From positions 65,661,611 through 65,725,610 of the forward strand of contig OX393553.1 of the NCBI GenBank assembly GCA_947650365.1: a DNA stretch of 64,000 nt, written 5' to 3'. The translations under genes and the position numbers were made by a program. The notes under the pieces are model-generated. The model was not told where the DNA came from. It saw nothing but the letters and a program-made list of their open reading frames with translations, and ran no database searches. This stretch comes from Chamaelirium japonicum. Its lineage: Eukaryota > Streptophyta > Magnoliopsida > Liliales > Melanthiaceae. Shown here in pieces: positions 22,341-33,548 of this stretch; position 1 is the first letter of the stretch, and the number at the start of each line of letters is the position of its first letter.

Positions 22341-23850
22341 AGTTGCAGCAATAGCTTCGAGACTTGGATTAATTTTTGTTGCAAGGTTGATCGGAGTATT
22401 GTCCTCATCTTCTAAGTACATGTCGACATCTTCTTCCCAAGTGATGGGGTCTTCAACTGGAAAGTCAGCTAGAAAATCAGCAACAGCTTGACCTTTGATA
22501 GAAGTGCGAGATTCGAACTGAATCCCCAGAGCACTCATTTCGATCAACCATTTGGTCATTCGACCAGCTCGACCAGCTTTGTCGACGATATCTTTGATCG
22601 AATGTTCTGAAATAACAGTGATCTGGTGGGAGACGAAGTAAGGTTGAAGACGACGCGATGCAGTGAGCAACGCCAGGATGACCTTCTCAGTTTTTGAGTA
22701 ACGAGTTTCAGCTGGAAGGAGAGTATGGCTGATATAGTAGACTGGATGTTCGACGCCTTCTCTTCTACTGAATAGAACTGCACTGATTGCTTAATCGGTC
22801 ACGGCGAGATAAAGCCACAGGTCTTCTTTTGGAAGTGGAGCCGTCAGGATAGGAGCTTGCACCAGATATTTCTTGATGCTTTGAAATGCTTCTTCACAGA
22901 TCGGACTCCAGCCGGAGGTGTCTGCCTTTCGTAGTTTGTCGAAGAGAGGCTTACACTTGTCGGAAGACTTTGAGATGAACCGATTGAGGGTAGCAAGCCT
23001 TCCAGTGAGGCGCTGCACTTCCTTTCGATTGGTAGGTGATGGCATGTCGAGGATAGCTCGAATTTGGTCGGGATTAGCTTCGATACCCCTCCTGGTCACA
23101 AGGTGACCCAGAAATTTGCCCGATTGAACTCCAAAAGCGCACTTGGCTGGATTGAGCTTCATACGATATTTTCGAAGAACTTGAAAGGTTTCCGCCAGAT
23201 CGGAGAGATGCTTGCTCCGAACGGAACTCTTGGTAAGGAGATCATCGATATATACTTCGACGTTGCGACCGATCTGATTTTCGAACATCTTGGTGACTAG
23301 CCTTTGATAGGTAGATCCAGCATTTTTGAGGCCGAACGGCATTACATTGTAGCAGTAGAGACCTCGGCTAGTCACGAAGCAAGTCTTCTCTTGATCGTCT
23401 GGATGAAGTGGAATTTGATTATATCCAGAATACCCATCCATGAAAGACAATAGCTCGTGGCCAGCAGTGGCATCAACGAGTCTACCGATCCTTGGCATGG
23501 GAAATGGGTCTTTGGGGCAAGCCTTGTTGAGGTTGGTGAAGTCGATGCAGACTCTGACTTTCCCATTCTTCTTCAGAACAGCAACAATATTAGAGATCCA
23601 AGTAGGATACTCTACTTCACGGATGAAGCCTGCTGCGAGTAGCTTAGTGATTTCTTCTTGAACAGCAACTTGTAGCTCTGGTCGGATGGTGCGTGGCTTC
23701 TGCTTGACAGGCTTCACTTCTTCTTTGATCGCAAGTCGGTGACAAGCGTCATCTGGATTGATGCCAGGCATGTCTTCGAAACACCAAGCGAAGACGTCGA
23801 TGTTGGACTTGAGGAAGGATACCATGTCTTGCGCTTCTGCGTCGCTAAGA
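22341..23850 (-). CDS. Tat pol: reverse transcriptase and RNase H region
   Basis: The RT motifs [43 protein letters not shown] and the catalytic YIDD (near 23250) are all visible on the minus strand. The following connection and RNase H region is recognisable (EKASNIQ, YFVSHQITVISEH). The region is broken. Confidence 0.9.
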
Positions 23851-24149
23851 CCGGTACCAATGAAAGTCTGTTGAGGGAGATCTCCGCTGCCGATGTTGAT
23901 TGGGATGATTTCTTCTATTGAAGGTGATGCTTCCCATTCGATTGGTGGAGGTTCGGTCAGCGGAATCTCCTTTGATTGCTATTTGGAAGAGGGACCAGCT
24001 TCATCTCGCTGCCGCTTTGGAGGAGCAATGTTGATCTTTCGAAATGTCTTAGCCGCAGCAGCCTCACAAGACCTTCCAGATTGCTGATCACCTCGAATGC
24101 AGACGATGCCTTCTCCAGTTGCAAACTTGAGTAGTTGATGATAAGAAGA

Positions 24150-24440
24150 GGAGATGGCATTGATCTGATGGAGGAATGGTCGCCCGAGGATGGCGTTGTA
24201 ACTGGAGACCCCTTCGACAATGGCAAACGTCACCGAGACTCGAGTCTCTCGGCTGAGGTCCAGAGTGAATCTCGATTCGCCCACCGTGATGCTTTGTTCG
24301 CCGTTGAAGCCAGTGATCACGGTCGGGACGACGTCGAGACTTTGATATTTATGTCCCAGACGTTTGAAGCAGTCTGAGAACATAATATCGATAGAACTCC
24401 CGGTGTCGACGAGGATCCGATTGACGGTGCTTCCGTCGAT
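24150..24440 (-). CDS. Tat pol: protease region
   Basis: ILVDTGSSIDIMF (Asp near 24407) and, about 75 residues on, YNAILGRPFL give a normal gypsy retropepsin, which here has the canonical D-T-G. Confidence 0.88.
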
Positions 24441-24599
24441 GATGAGTTTCAAGACCAGAGGGTCTCGATGGGGAGTATGAACTCCTTGAAGATCGGTGTC
24501 ATTGAAGACGATGGACGGCCAAGCAAGACCTTCGATGGGCTTCTCGATCCAGGTATCTCCTTTATTTGCAGTAGATCGAACATGGAAGATGCGCCGAAT

Positions 24600-26447
24600 C
24601 TGCCGATCAACTTCCTTCCCGGTCACTGATTGATTGTGCAATGATCCATGAATGCCAAAGATATTGGCATTCACGGTGAGAGATGATGGGTTGGAAGAGA
24701 TTTGATGTATCCAACACACTTCTTTCCCCTTTGCAGAGGTTCGACGTTGATCGTGCCCGTTGTTGACGAATTCTTGAAGATGGCCCTCTCGCAGCAAGTC
24801 TTCAAGATGGAACTTCAACCGATAGCATCGGTCGGTAGGGTGGCCGTGACTTCGATGGAATTCGCAGTAGACTGTTTTGTCTGCTGTGAATTTGGAGTTT
24901 GGCTGAAGAGGATTGGGCCTTCGAAGGAATTCCTCGTGCTGAATGCGGTCGAGTATTTGTTCGACCAGTATATTCCACTCGGTGAAAGTGGTCTTTGTTG
25001 GAGATCGACGCCCGTTATTCTTTGATCGTTTGTTGGTTGGAGGGGCTGCTGCTTCAGCATTGTGGGCCTTAGCAGCATACTTTGGAGCTTCTCTCTCAGC
25101 AGGTCTTCGCTTTGTTTCTCGCCCCTTCCGAGCGACTTGATCGTCTTCGACCTTGATCTCTCTCTGGATTCGATCGAACATGGCACCCAGAGAAGGAGGG
25201 GGATTGCGGATGAAGTCATTGTAGATGTGTAGATCGAAGCGGAGAGCGTTCTGGAAAGCCAACATGATAGCTTCATCATCCAGATGTCTTCCAGAGAGGG
25301 CAGCATGCTCGTTGCGAAACCTCCTGGTGAAACTTCGGAGAGTCTCGTCAGCACCCATCCTTAGCCGATAGAGAGAGTCGAGCTTCTTCTCGGGCTTCAG
25401 ATTGAGCTGATAATGCTGCACAAAGAGTTTAGCCAAAACATCGAACTGGGTGATGGACCCAGCTCGGAGATTATGATACTAGTCGAGCGACGGCTCATCG
25501 AGACTTCCTGCGAAGGTGCGGCAGAGTACGTTGTTTTCTTCTTCGTGCGGCGTTAAGGCTTGCTTGAAGGCAAGTATATGAAGAGCTGGATCTCCTCTGA
25601 TGCAGTTGAATTTGGGGAGGATTGGAGTTCTCCATCCCCTTGGAAATGTTGTCTCAAAGAGACTTCGATGAAGCGGTCCGGTGGAGGAATACCCATCTCT
25701 ACGACCGTGTCCTCGACCTGGATGTAGATCGAGAGGTAGAATCGAGAGGTCTTGTTCAGGCCTATGAATATCAGCGGGTTGGAGTCGGTGGCAAAGGTCC
25801 GATCCGAGTCCGCGTTGGAGTGGAATGGAAGGAGAAACTCGACTCTTTGAAGGAGCGCTTTTCATTTGGTGCTTCCTCGGTATATTGAGCTTTGAAGGTG
25901 CCCTCTTGTCGCAGTTGCGGCCAGAAGATGATTGGGAAGACTCATCGTCAAGGCGATCCCACACACTCTGCTTCCAGGGGGCAGCAGAGGGAGTTGGGTC
26001 GCGTCGGATCCTCTCGAGGGCAGCAGTGCCCATTGACCTCCGTTGTTCAGAGTGAATTGAATGTCGAAGAAGATCGACCCTCTCACTTGTAGAGGGGATA
26101 GGAAGAGCGATTCCCGCTTCCGAAGCTGCCCTCTTAAGTGCATCCCTTTCAGTGGTGAGGGTGGCGTTTTGCTTCGCCAATTGGAGCAGCTGGAAGTCGA
26201 CCGCAGAGATTTGGTAAGTTGATGGAGGGTCTTCAGCAGGAGCTGGTGTTGTTTGCCCAATCGACTGTCGCGCGGGGTGGGCGATAGGTCGATCGACAGA
26301 TCTGCCACTTCCTGAACGAACTCCCATCTCGGGGACAGCAAGGGGCTGTCCGAAGTTGAGCCTTTGACTCATTGAATGAGTCTCAGGACGAGGTTGTTGT
26401 TGAGTGTTACTTCCTTCTGGTTGACCCTGGTGTTTAGTCCTCGCCAT
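24600..26447 (-). CDS. gag: Tat gag region
   Basis: The start MARTKHQGQPEGSNTQQQ lies 140 bp inside the PBS. A Gln/Pro-rich N-terminus leads to a capsid-like segment (LFVQHYQLNLKPEKKLDSLY, LRSFTRRFRNEHAAL). The single zinc-knuckle-like CEFHRSHGHPTDRC is near 24823-24866. The C-H-H-C spacing and the following EDLLREGHLQEFV are typical of Tat gags. The region is broken. Confidence 0.87.
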
Positions 26448-26588
26448 TCAGAGAGCGAAGGGTGCAACGAGAGTGCCGACGTCCGATCAGTTGTCTGATC
26501 AACCGAGGAGGCGAGGAAGTTTGGCTATCAAAATTGGTTGTATGCTCAACCGATCGAGTAGTAGCGGATAGCTGGACTTTTTGCTCGG

Positions 26589-26606
26589 ATCCCACAGACG
26601 GCGCCA
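26589..26606 (-). other. Primer-binding site of the Tat element
   Basis: The minus strand reads TGGCGCCGTCTGTGGGAT three bases inside the 5' LTR. This motif is the one reported for Tat/Ogre elements and attributed to tRNA-Arg; the tRNA identity is from memory. Confidence 0.8.
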
Positions 26607-26609
26607 AAC

Positions 26610-27838
26610 TGTGGGGGAAAATCTTCGTGCCGACCCGAAGATTTTCGCAGCACCAGTCAATTGGAGTTGAAGTTGACGTCGGAGATCGTTGGTCGATCTG
26701 TTGATCGAAGTTGAAGTTTTTGATATGTAAACAGAGAGATGCAATCAGAGAGAGAGTTTGACACGAGAAGTGATCTCGGAGTTCAGCCGAAGCTACGTCT
26801 CCGTGCTATAGGGTGCAACCCGAATTCACTAACACTTTTCTCAAAGTAACCTCGACAGGCCGAGTGCTACTGAAGCCTTCTTGATCTCTTCACAGACAAG
26901 AAGATGATCAAGTAGAGGTGAAGGGTGAGAAGATAGAAATTCCAGAGCTCTGGTTCTGAAAATCAGATCTCAGAGTGGAAAATGGATTTCGGATCTTAGA
27001 TTCGATCCTTTTACATTCGAAGGCTCTGCTATTTATAGGATTCTCTGAGAGGAATTCCAGGGTAAATGGCGGTTTCTGCTGTCGTATCTGGGGATCCTCC
27101 GTGTAAAGCTGGTGGGCTCCACTGCCGTTTTAGGGGGCCCACCAGGCAGGGCCGATGGGTCCCGCTGTAGTCTTTGGGGGCCCACCAGGCAAGGCCGGTG
27201 GGTCCCGCTGTAGTCTCCGGGGGCCCACCAGGCAGGGCCGGTGGGTCCCGCTGTAGTCTCCGGGGGCCCACCAGGCAGGGCCGGTGGGTCCCGCTGTAGT
27301 CTCTGGGGGCCCACCAGGCAGGGCCGGTGGGTAGTCTCCGGGGGCCCACCAGGCAGGGCCGGTGGGTCCCGCTGTAGTCTCTGGGGGCCCATCAGGCAGG
27401 GCCGGTGGGTCCCGCTGTAGTCTCTGGGGGCCCACCAGGCAGGGCCGGTGGGTCCCGCTGTAGTCTCCGGGGGCCCACCAGGCAGGGCCGGTGGGTCCCG
27501 CTGTAGTCTCCGGGGGCCCACCAGGCAGAGCTGGTGGGTCCCGCTGTAGTCCCTGGGGGCCCACCAGGCAGGGCCGGTGGGTCCCGTTGTAGTCTCCGGG
27601 GGCCCACCAGGCAGGGCCGGTGGGTCCCGTTGTGGTCTCCGGGGGCCCACCAGGCAGGGCCGGTGGGTCCCGCTGTGGTCTTCGGGGGCCCACCATGCAG
27701 GGCCGGTGGGTCCCGCTGTGGTCTTCGGGGGCCCACCAGGCAGGGCCGGTGGGTCCCGCTGTTGTCTTCGAGGGTCCAACAGGCAGGGCCGGTGGGTCCC
27801 GCTGTTTTGCAGACTTCTTGCCAAAATTTGCACCCACA
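26610..27838 (-). repeat. 5' LTR of the Tat element
   Basis: This LTR is 1,229 bp. The 43-bp array (about 16 units, 27130-27800) sits upstream of a minus-strand TATA box at 27029-27038. It is followed outward by the target duplication GCCTC (27839-27843). Confidence 0.92.
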
Positions 27839-27843
27839 GCCTC

Positions 27844-28388
27844 ATGAGGGAATTGTCGGGTAGGACATTGACCATATAATATGGGATTACTGGACACAGT
27901 AGAATCGATTACTTAGTATAGACTTATAGTAGTTGTTGTTCCTTCTGTTGGTTACTCAATTTTGTTTGCAGTTTTACTTTACCATAGAAGTATATTGCTG
28001 CTTTATATCTTTCTCGCGTTCTCCGACTTGTTCTTTAGGACCACTGAGTTTTATACTCAGGGGGAGTTGTTTTGTTGTTTTTCCTCTCCCCCAGGTTCTT
28101 TCTCTCGGGCGGAGCGTTAGGAGCTCTGTGGCAGTTTCAGTTGGTGTAGCAGTTCTTCACCGGATTTGCGAGGGTAGGAGTGACAACTGGACTCTTCTAG
28201 TTTTTACTATTTTTGTTATCGTATTTGGACTGTAAGATGTTAAAGGGTATTGTTAGTGGAATGGATATTTAAGTATTATTTATTGCTTTCGTGTTATGTT
28301 ATCTCTGTAATTATATTTTCCTCTATTTCAAAACATCACCCTTGAGTTTTGGACCCTCTCTTCTTAGTCCAGAATTCGGGGCGTGACA
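27844..28388 (+). repeat. Probable Del/Tekay-type LTR fragment (right target flank)
   Basis: It contains the phrase CCACTGAGTTTTATACTCAG followed by a pyrimidine tract and CAG, and ends in GGGGCGTGACA at 28388. Both features resemble LTRs of the Del/Tekay gypsy lineage. No primer site follows the end, so this is a 3' LTR or solo LTR, split by the Tat insertion. Confidence 0.45.
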
Positions 28389-29067
28389 TGGTCCCTCAGG
28401 GTTAAGGACGGATTATCTATAGTAGTAAGACGGTTTATGCACCAGTGTCTGAATCACTGAACTATGCACCGTCTTGGTTCCTGTTCAACACGATCATTGT
28501 GCTTGGTCAGGTGAATGGAAATTCCACGTTCCCGTGGTGGAGACTTCACCACATCTTCTACCTGCCAACAGTTTATTCTCGGTGAAGCGACCGGCATCAC
28601 CAAAGATGTGAACTAGTTCTAGATCTACACAAAACTGGTCCACTGGGTCTCCCAAGCATGGATCCACCATGCGCCTCAGTGGCCTACTGTGTTTCCTAGG
28701 GTCCTTTTATTATATGTGTATTAACATATACCAAAGTAGTATTCTAATTAAAGTAATAATCAAAGTCATCTTTATTAATGTTAATACAGAAAATCCACGC
28801 TCAGGACACACGAGCTACAACACCCCTTATGTACATGGGGAGGAAAAGGGGTCAGATCCGGCCCCCGGAAGCCAGTACCCATGATCTCTTGGTCTCCCCA
28901 GAGCAGCCAGCGGTGGCCGAGGAGGCCGAGAGGGGCAGAACCCAAACCCTAACCCAGGGATGGAAAAGGGGAAATGTGAGCGGCACTCCGAGCCCTAACC
29001 CCTTAATAAGGTTTAACCTTAACATCGTTAGGAGAGCATTTGATTCTTATCCAACTTGTAGCCAAGC
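28389..29067. other. Unassigned DNA
   Basis: No ORF, RNA gene or recognised repeat was found. A GC-rich portion with telomere-like AACCCTAACCC words occurs around 28940-29000. Confidence 0.5.
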
Positions 29068-29755
29068 ACTAAGGGTGCATTTGCAATTTTGCATTGATTT
29101 TGAAATTTTAGGTTTTGATTTTGGAATACCATAAAGTAGTTTTTGGCAAAACTAGTTTTAGTTTATTGAGAACCATTTGTAGAATTATCAACAGTTGAGC
29201 ATTTGGTATTAAAACCAACTTTGAGCCCAAAACTAATTTTGCAATTACTCCATTTAAAATATCATCTTTTTAAAACATTATCTCTATAACATACTTTCTC
29301 TACCATGTTCTCTTTATATAACATTTTCTCTTTCTATAACTTCTCTATATATAATTTTCTCTCTCCAATACTTTCTCATTTTACAATGTTATTTGTATAA
29401 TATTCTCTCTACATTTATTCTCTCTATAATATTTCTCTTTGGAGCATTTTCTCTCTACAACATTCCATACCTCTACTATATTTTCTCTCTCTAAAAAATT
29501 CTCTTTCTATGAAATTTTCTCTCTCTAAAATATTTTATCTCTTTACAATATTTTTTTCTCTCAAAGATATTCTCTCTCTACAATATTTTTTCTCTCCTCT
29601 TTATGACATTTCTCTCTACCACATTTTCTCTCTATAATTTTTTCTTGCTGCAATATATTCTCTCTCTACGAAATTTTATTTCTCTACAATATTTTCATTT
29701 TCTATGATATTATCTCTCCCTAAAACATTTCCTCTATCTACAATTCTCATGTGGA
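29068..29755. repeat. AGGGTGCATTTG-headed element with CT-rich array
   Basis: A head starting AAGGGTGCATTTG with TTTTGG-rich DNA is followed from about 29265 by a degenerate array of TCTCTCTACAATATTTTC-like words. The head resembles terminal sequences of hAT-type MITEs. A similar head followed by the opposite-strand (GA-rich) array occurs at 51985-52660. Confidence 0.45.
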
Positions 29756-29760
29756 ACTCA

Positions 29761-30198
29761 TTATGGATGACCCTGAGCAATCCTGGTCTGTTCATTCCTT
29801 CCACTTGCACTCTTGTAGTGCCTGGATAGACCGTACTTCCAGTAAGTACCTTGCTTCTTCTTCTTCTTCTTCACCCCCGCATACATTGTCAAAAGCTTGG
29901 CTTGTGTATCAACAACCACGTTGCTTGTCCCCATCATCTGAAGCTCGTTTGAGAGAAATGTACATGTGTCATCCTTCAATTTGATCGAATCCTTCCCATA
30001 GAGCATTGTGATCTTTAGATGGTAATAGGATTCGGATAATGATTCGAGAAGACATAGCGACATGTCCTCCTTCTTCGTGCCTTCACCGACATTGAGTAAC
30101 TCAATCATCAGTTGATTGAAGACCGAGACATGCTCTGCGATCCCCGGACTTTCAACCATTTGAAGATTAAAGATCTTCTTCTTCAAGTAAATCTTCAA
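29761..30198 (-). mobile_element. Ty1/copia gag fragment
   Basis: The minus-strand translation reads HVSVFNQLMIELLNVGE and LLESLSESYYHLKITML, the UBN2/copia gag pattern. LTRs and pol are missing. It is a truncated fossil ending in a Lys-rich low-complexity run. Confidence 0.75.
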
Positions 30199-30932
30199 TT
30201 GATTTACCTTAAAATACTGTTGCCCATTATGTGTAATATTGTTATACGAAAATTAATGTGTGACTATTTTTGGTTTGTTAGGTAGAATGGTAGGATCTTG
30301 ATCCCATTTAAAATACCAATTATTTAAAGGAGTAAAGTGCAACCACACAAGATGTCTTGGGTTGCTTTCTCACAGTTCTCGGTTCTAGAAGATTTATCAA
30401 ATATCTAATTCCAAATAGAGATAACCATTCCATAAGATGGAATAACAAACCAAAAAGGCCATGATCATCTTAGTTAAGCCTAAAATATTTATCAATCTTT
30501 CATGTTCAGATTAATACACATGATGCACCAAATTAAATCTAAATATTATTCCGAATTTACATGAAAGTGCAAGCAAAAGATCCATAGATAGAAAATTTTA
30601 TCTTGTTGATCCCTACTGGTGGTGTTTGTATTCAAATCAGTAAAGTGAAATGCATTTGTGTGAGATTTTAAATCAACTCAGAAGAGTAAGAACTGAGAAA
30701 TGAAGAATTATTGTCCTAAACATATTTACCGAAGTCATATTCTTCTCGGTATATCGATGCAATTTTACGTATCTTTCGTAGAATGCATTAGAAAACTTAG
30801 TCTTAATTGCATATCAAGGCAATTTTTATGACATAGTCTTTTAAGCCTAAAATCATTTACAATTCTTTGTATCTATTTATTTAGATCTGCATCAGTTAGA
30901 GCTAAATTTGCATGAAATTTGCATAAGGGTTC
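30199..30932. other. Unassigned AT-rich DNA
   Basis: No ORF or repeat structure was recognised. It probably contains old repeat remnants. Confidence 0.4.
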
Positions 30933-32225
30933 TGTGGGGAAAATTTTCGTGCCATCTTGATCAGAAACCTCACCCCACAATTCTTGATTGAATATGGATG
31001 GTTTGCGGATATAGAGATGAGAGAGTAGAGAGAGAGATGACACAGTGAGTTATTGTTGAAATTCGATATTGCGACCTACGTCTTCGGGCTAGAGGTGTCA
31101 CCTGGTTTGCACTATAATGTATGTGAAAGAGAGGGGGGGGAGGGGTGAGCATTCTCTCGATAGGCCGGGAAAAGCTTCTTACAGCGGGGTTGCATAGAGC
31201 AACTAGAATAGAACTACAAGAAGAGAGCTTTGGATTTGAATCCCCTTCTCTTTTGATCAATCCGCCAACCCCTTTTCTGTAAGCCATAGGGGTCCTCTTA
31301 TAGCTGAAGTATGTACTGATATGGTAGTGATGACGTGACGGTACTGAAATGGCGCTAGTCCTGTGCCTTCTCGTTGGGCTCTTATTTTGGCCCCTACCAG
31401 GCTCCAAAAAAACCCCGCTTGGTCTGTGGGCCCTGTGGTGATGCTTCTTGGGCATGGACTCATCATTTAGGTCGTTGCGTGGGCCCAAATGACCCAGTTG
31501 CAGCCTCGGACAAATTTTGCACCCACAGCTTCCCCCTTCCAGTCAGACTAGGGTCCTGTGGATCGGCTGGGATCTCCTGGTGCAAAGAAGTTCTTGTTGC
31601 GTGGAGTGGCTCGAATTCGGACTATACCCCCGTTGCTGAAGGGCCGGTAGGCTCGGGCCAGCAGAGTCGTCAGTTTTGTCACGAGTCGAGGTGATGGACT
31701 TTCCGGACTTAGTTTTTTTGCTGAAATTTTGCCCTGTTTCGAGGCACCATACGTTGGGATGTATGTTACAAACTAAGTTTTTTTTGCTGAAATCTTGCCT
31801 TGCTTCGGTACACCATACTTTGGGATGCGTATTCCTGATTTAGTTTTTCTATTGAAATCTTAACCCGTTTCGGTGCACCATACATCGGGATGCACGTTCC
31901 AGACTTAGTTTTTTTGCAAAAACATTTCCCTGCTCTGGTGCGCCATACTTCGGGATTTGCATTCCAGATTAGTTTTTCTGTATAAATTTGACCATGCTTC
32001 GGTGCGCCATGCTTCAGGATACGCGCTCCAGACTTCGTTTTTCTGTAGAAAATTTTTCTTACTCCTGTGTGCCATACTTCGGGATGCGCGTTCCAGACTT
32101 AGTTTTTCTGCAAAAATTTCATCATGCTTCGATGCGTTATGCTTCGGGATGTGCATTCCAGACTTAGTTTTTCTGCTGAAATGTCACCCCTCTTCGGTGC
32201 ACCATTCTTCGGGATACGTGTTCTC
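30933..32225 (-). mobile_element. Truncated second Tat-type element: 3' LTR plus 3'UTR array
   Basis: A 595-bp LTR (30933-31527) has the same ends as the large Tat element (TGTGGGGAAAAT...TTTTGCACCCACA). It is followed by a PPT (minus strand GGAAGGGGGAAGC) and a 3'UTR similar in its first tens of bases. Next come about eight copies of a 65-bp repeat (31705-32225). Gag, pol and 5' LTR are absent. It belongs to a different Tat family, since the LTR interior is unlike that of the first element. Confidence 0.8.
31705..32225. repeat. 65-bp tandem array, about 8 units
   Basis: Units start near 31705, 31770, 31837, 31902, 31967, 32031, 32096 and 32161, each with GACTTAGTTTTTCTG at the start and TTCGGGATGYGYRTTCCA at the end. 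As in the first Tat element, the array lies in the 3'UTR next to the 3' LTR. Confidence 0.88.
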
Positions 32226-32560
32226 TTTTTTAGTGCATATGAAGTAGAGTTTATTTGCTTCCTTTATCCGAGCCGTCATCTCCGTGTAGGTACTCCTTTC
32301 CCTTCCTCTCCCCCTTTCTTGATTTTTCTAGCCATCGCGATGGAGGAGACAGTGGGGAGTTGGATCCCCATTTTCATTATCAAGGACCGCCGCAAGGTGA
32401 GGGAGCACGCGCGAGGGTGGGGGGTCGGATCCCCTTACCTCCTTGTCATTTTGGGCCACCACTGGGTTTGGGAGCATGCGCGGGGCAGGAAGTCGGATCC
32501 CCCCTCTCCTCGTTGTCACCCAGGTGAGGGAGCACGAGGGCCCCGGGGGCGGGAGAGTTG
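32226..32560. repeat. Three imperfect repeats of about 70 bp carrying GGATCC
   Basis: Blocks near 32353, 32424 and 32492, ending at 32559, share GTCGGATCCCC and GTGAGGGAGCACG-like words. An incidental ORF spans them but shows no domain. Confidence 0.5.
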
Positions 32561-32562
32561 GA

Positions 32563-33355
32563 TCCAACATAGCATTAGTTGGGGTTGGTGAGCGGCTCTG
32601 GGTGGTGTTTTGGGAAGATTTTATTGAGTTGTGGCTCACTTTTGAACAAAAGGCCTTCCGTAAGGAAGGGTGAGGGCCGAAGGCCCGACAAGCACTGAAG
32701 ATATTTTGATAGATTGGACCATACCATGAAACCCAAGTATATAAAGGATGTTTTGGGGACCTGTCAGACGTGGTGAAAGACCCTAAGACCTTGTTTGCTA
32801 GTAAGAAAGTTTTAACTAAGAAAGAGAAAAAGGAATGCTAAAATGGAGAATAGGATTCCTCTCAGTGAAGAGAGGAATGTGATGCCGACCATTTTCCCAT
32901 CGGTTGGCTTGTGCATTCTTTCCTTTATTTTTACGTCATGTGTTTATCTTTACTCCAATCCACACATATTTGAGAATCACATGTTTTCTAAGAGTTATAT
33001 TAAAGCAATGGTTTGTTTAACATATACTGCAAAGACATGGACATGTTGATAGATGATGATGAAATAACGATGAAAAATGTGTCCAATGATGAATGAAACA
33101 TGGTAGCATTTGGCATTAATGTTTTGTTGTTAATGTTAGATATCCTCACACCCGAAACCCAGGTCATAAGGGGAGGTCCACAAGCCGGTATATTAAGTGG
33201 GTAATGGGTGCCTCCCTCGCTTATGTGGGACTATCCGTCAACACTGCCCCTCACGCGGAGCACGCATGGCAAGGATCCTCTAACACGGAGCATGCATGGC
33301 AAGGCATGATCGGTCGGGAGCCCTTCTACTCGTGCAGTGAACTATCTCAACACCC
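32563..33355. repeat. Inverted duplication, left arm (continues at 50258-50386)
   Basis: This is the reverse complement of about 50880-51806 at high identity. Shared landmarks in order are a CAACATAGCAT edge, TTGTTTG(G/C)TAGTAAGAAAG, CTCAGTGAA, GCATTCTTTCC, and a TRIM starting after GTTAA (33129-33133). The arm is interrupted at 33355 by copia-2. Confidence 0.85.
33134..33352 (-). mobile_element. TRIM element, left copy: 3' LTR (rest at 50258-50386)
   Basis: On the minus strand this is the 3' LTR of a TRIM like the intact one at 50686-51230, from TGTTGAG (33352) to TAACA (33134). It is preceded in plus orientation by GTTAA, the complement of the TTAAC target site used by the right copy. Copia-2 is inserted just inside. 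The remaining internal part, PBS complement and a short piece of 5' LTR are at 50258-50386. It is broken. Confidence 0.75.
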
Positions 33356-33548
33356 TGTCGGAGTTTGGCTCAGTTTTGGTGAGTATAGAACGCGACAGGA
33401 GGCTCAACACGGTGGACCTGGGTGCGCACTACAGCGAGTTGGCACCATGGGTGCCAACTATGCGGTTCTTGGTCATTGGCAGGTTCCAGGATCGGGGCCA
33501 GCCTTGGGTTGGCGCCCTGGGCTCCACTTTTGGACCCAAGGGTGAAAG

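Larger units (their letters stand above)
323..27838 (-). mobile_element. Ty3/gypsy LTR retrotransposon, Tat lineage, with nested Athila insertion
   Basis: The element is on the minus strand: 5' LTR 26610-27838, 3' LTR 323-1595, both bounded TGTGGG...CCCACA, with a perfect 5-bp target duplication GCCTC at 318-322 and 27839-27843. The internal order is PBS, gag, protease, RT-RNase H, a second archaeal-type RNase H, integrase, a convergent antisense gene, a repeat-rich 3'UTR and a PPT. The extra RNase H, the TGGCGCCGTCTGTGGGAT primer site and the antisense gene place it in the Tat group (Retand/Grande/Ogre kin). Its own length is about 13.6 kb once the 13.9-kb Athila insertion is set aside. Coding regions are broken in about four places besides that insertion. 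By eye the LTRs differ by roughly 1-2% plus one 43-bp repeat unit, so it is fairly young but older than the Athila insertion. Confidence 0.93.

Noticed and set aside
32124-32591. 155-residue ORF over the 70-bp GGATCC repeats
   Set aside because: Low complexity and repeat-derived, with no domain and no matching reading in neighbouring repeats.
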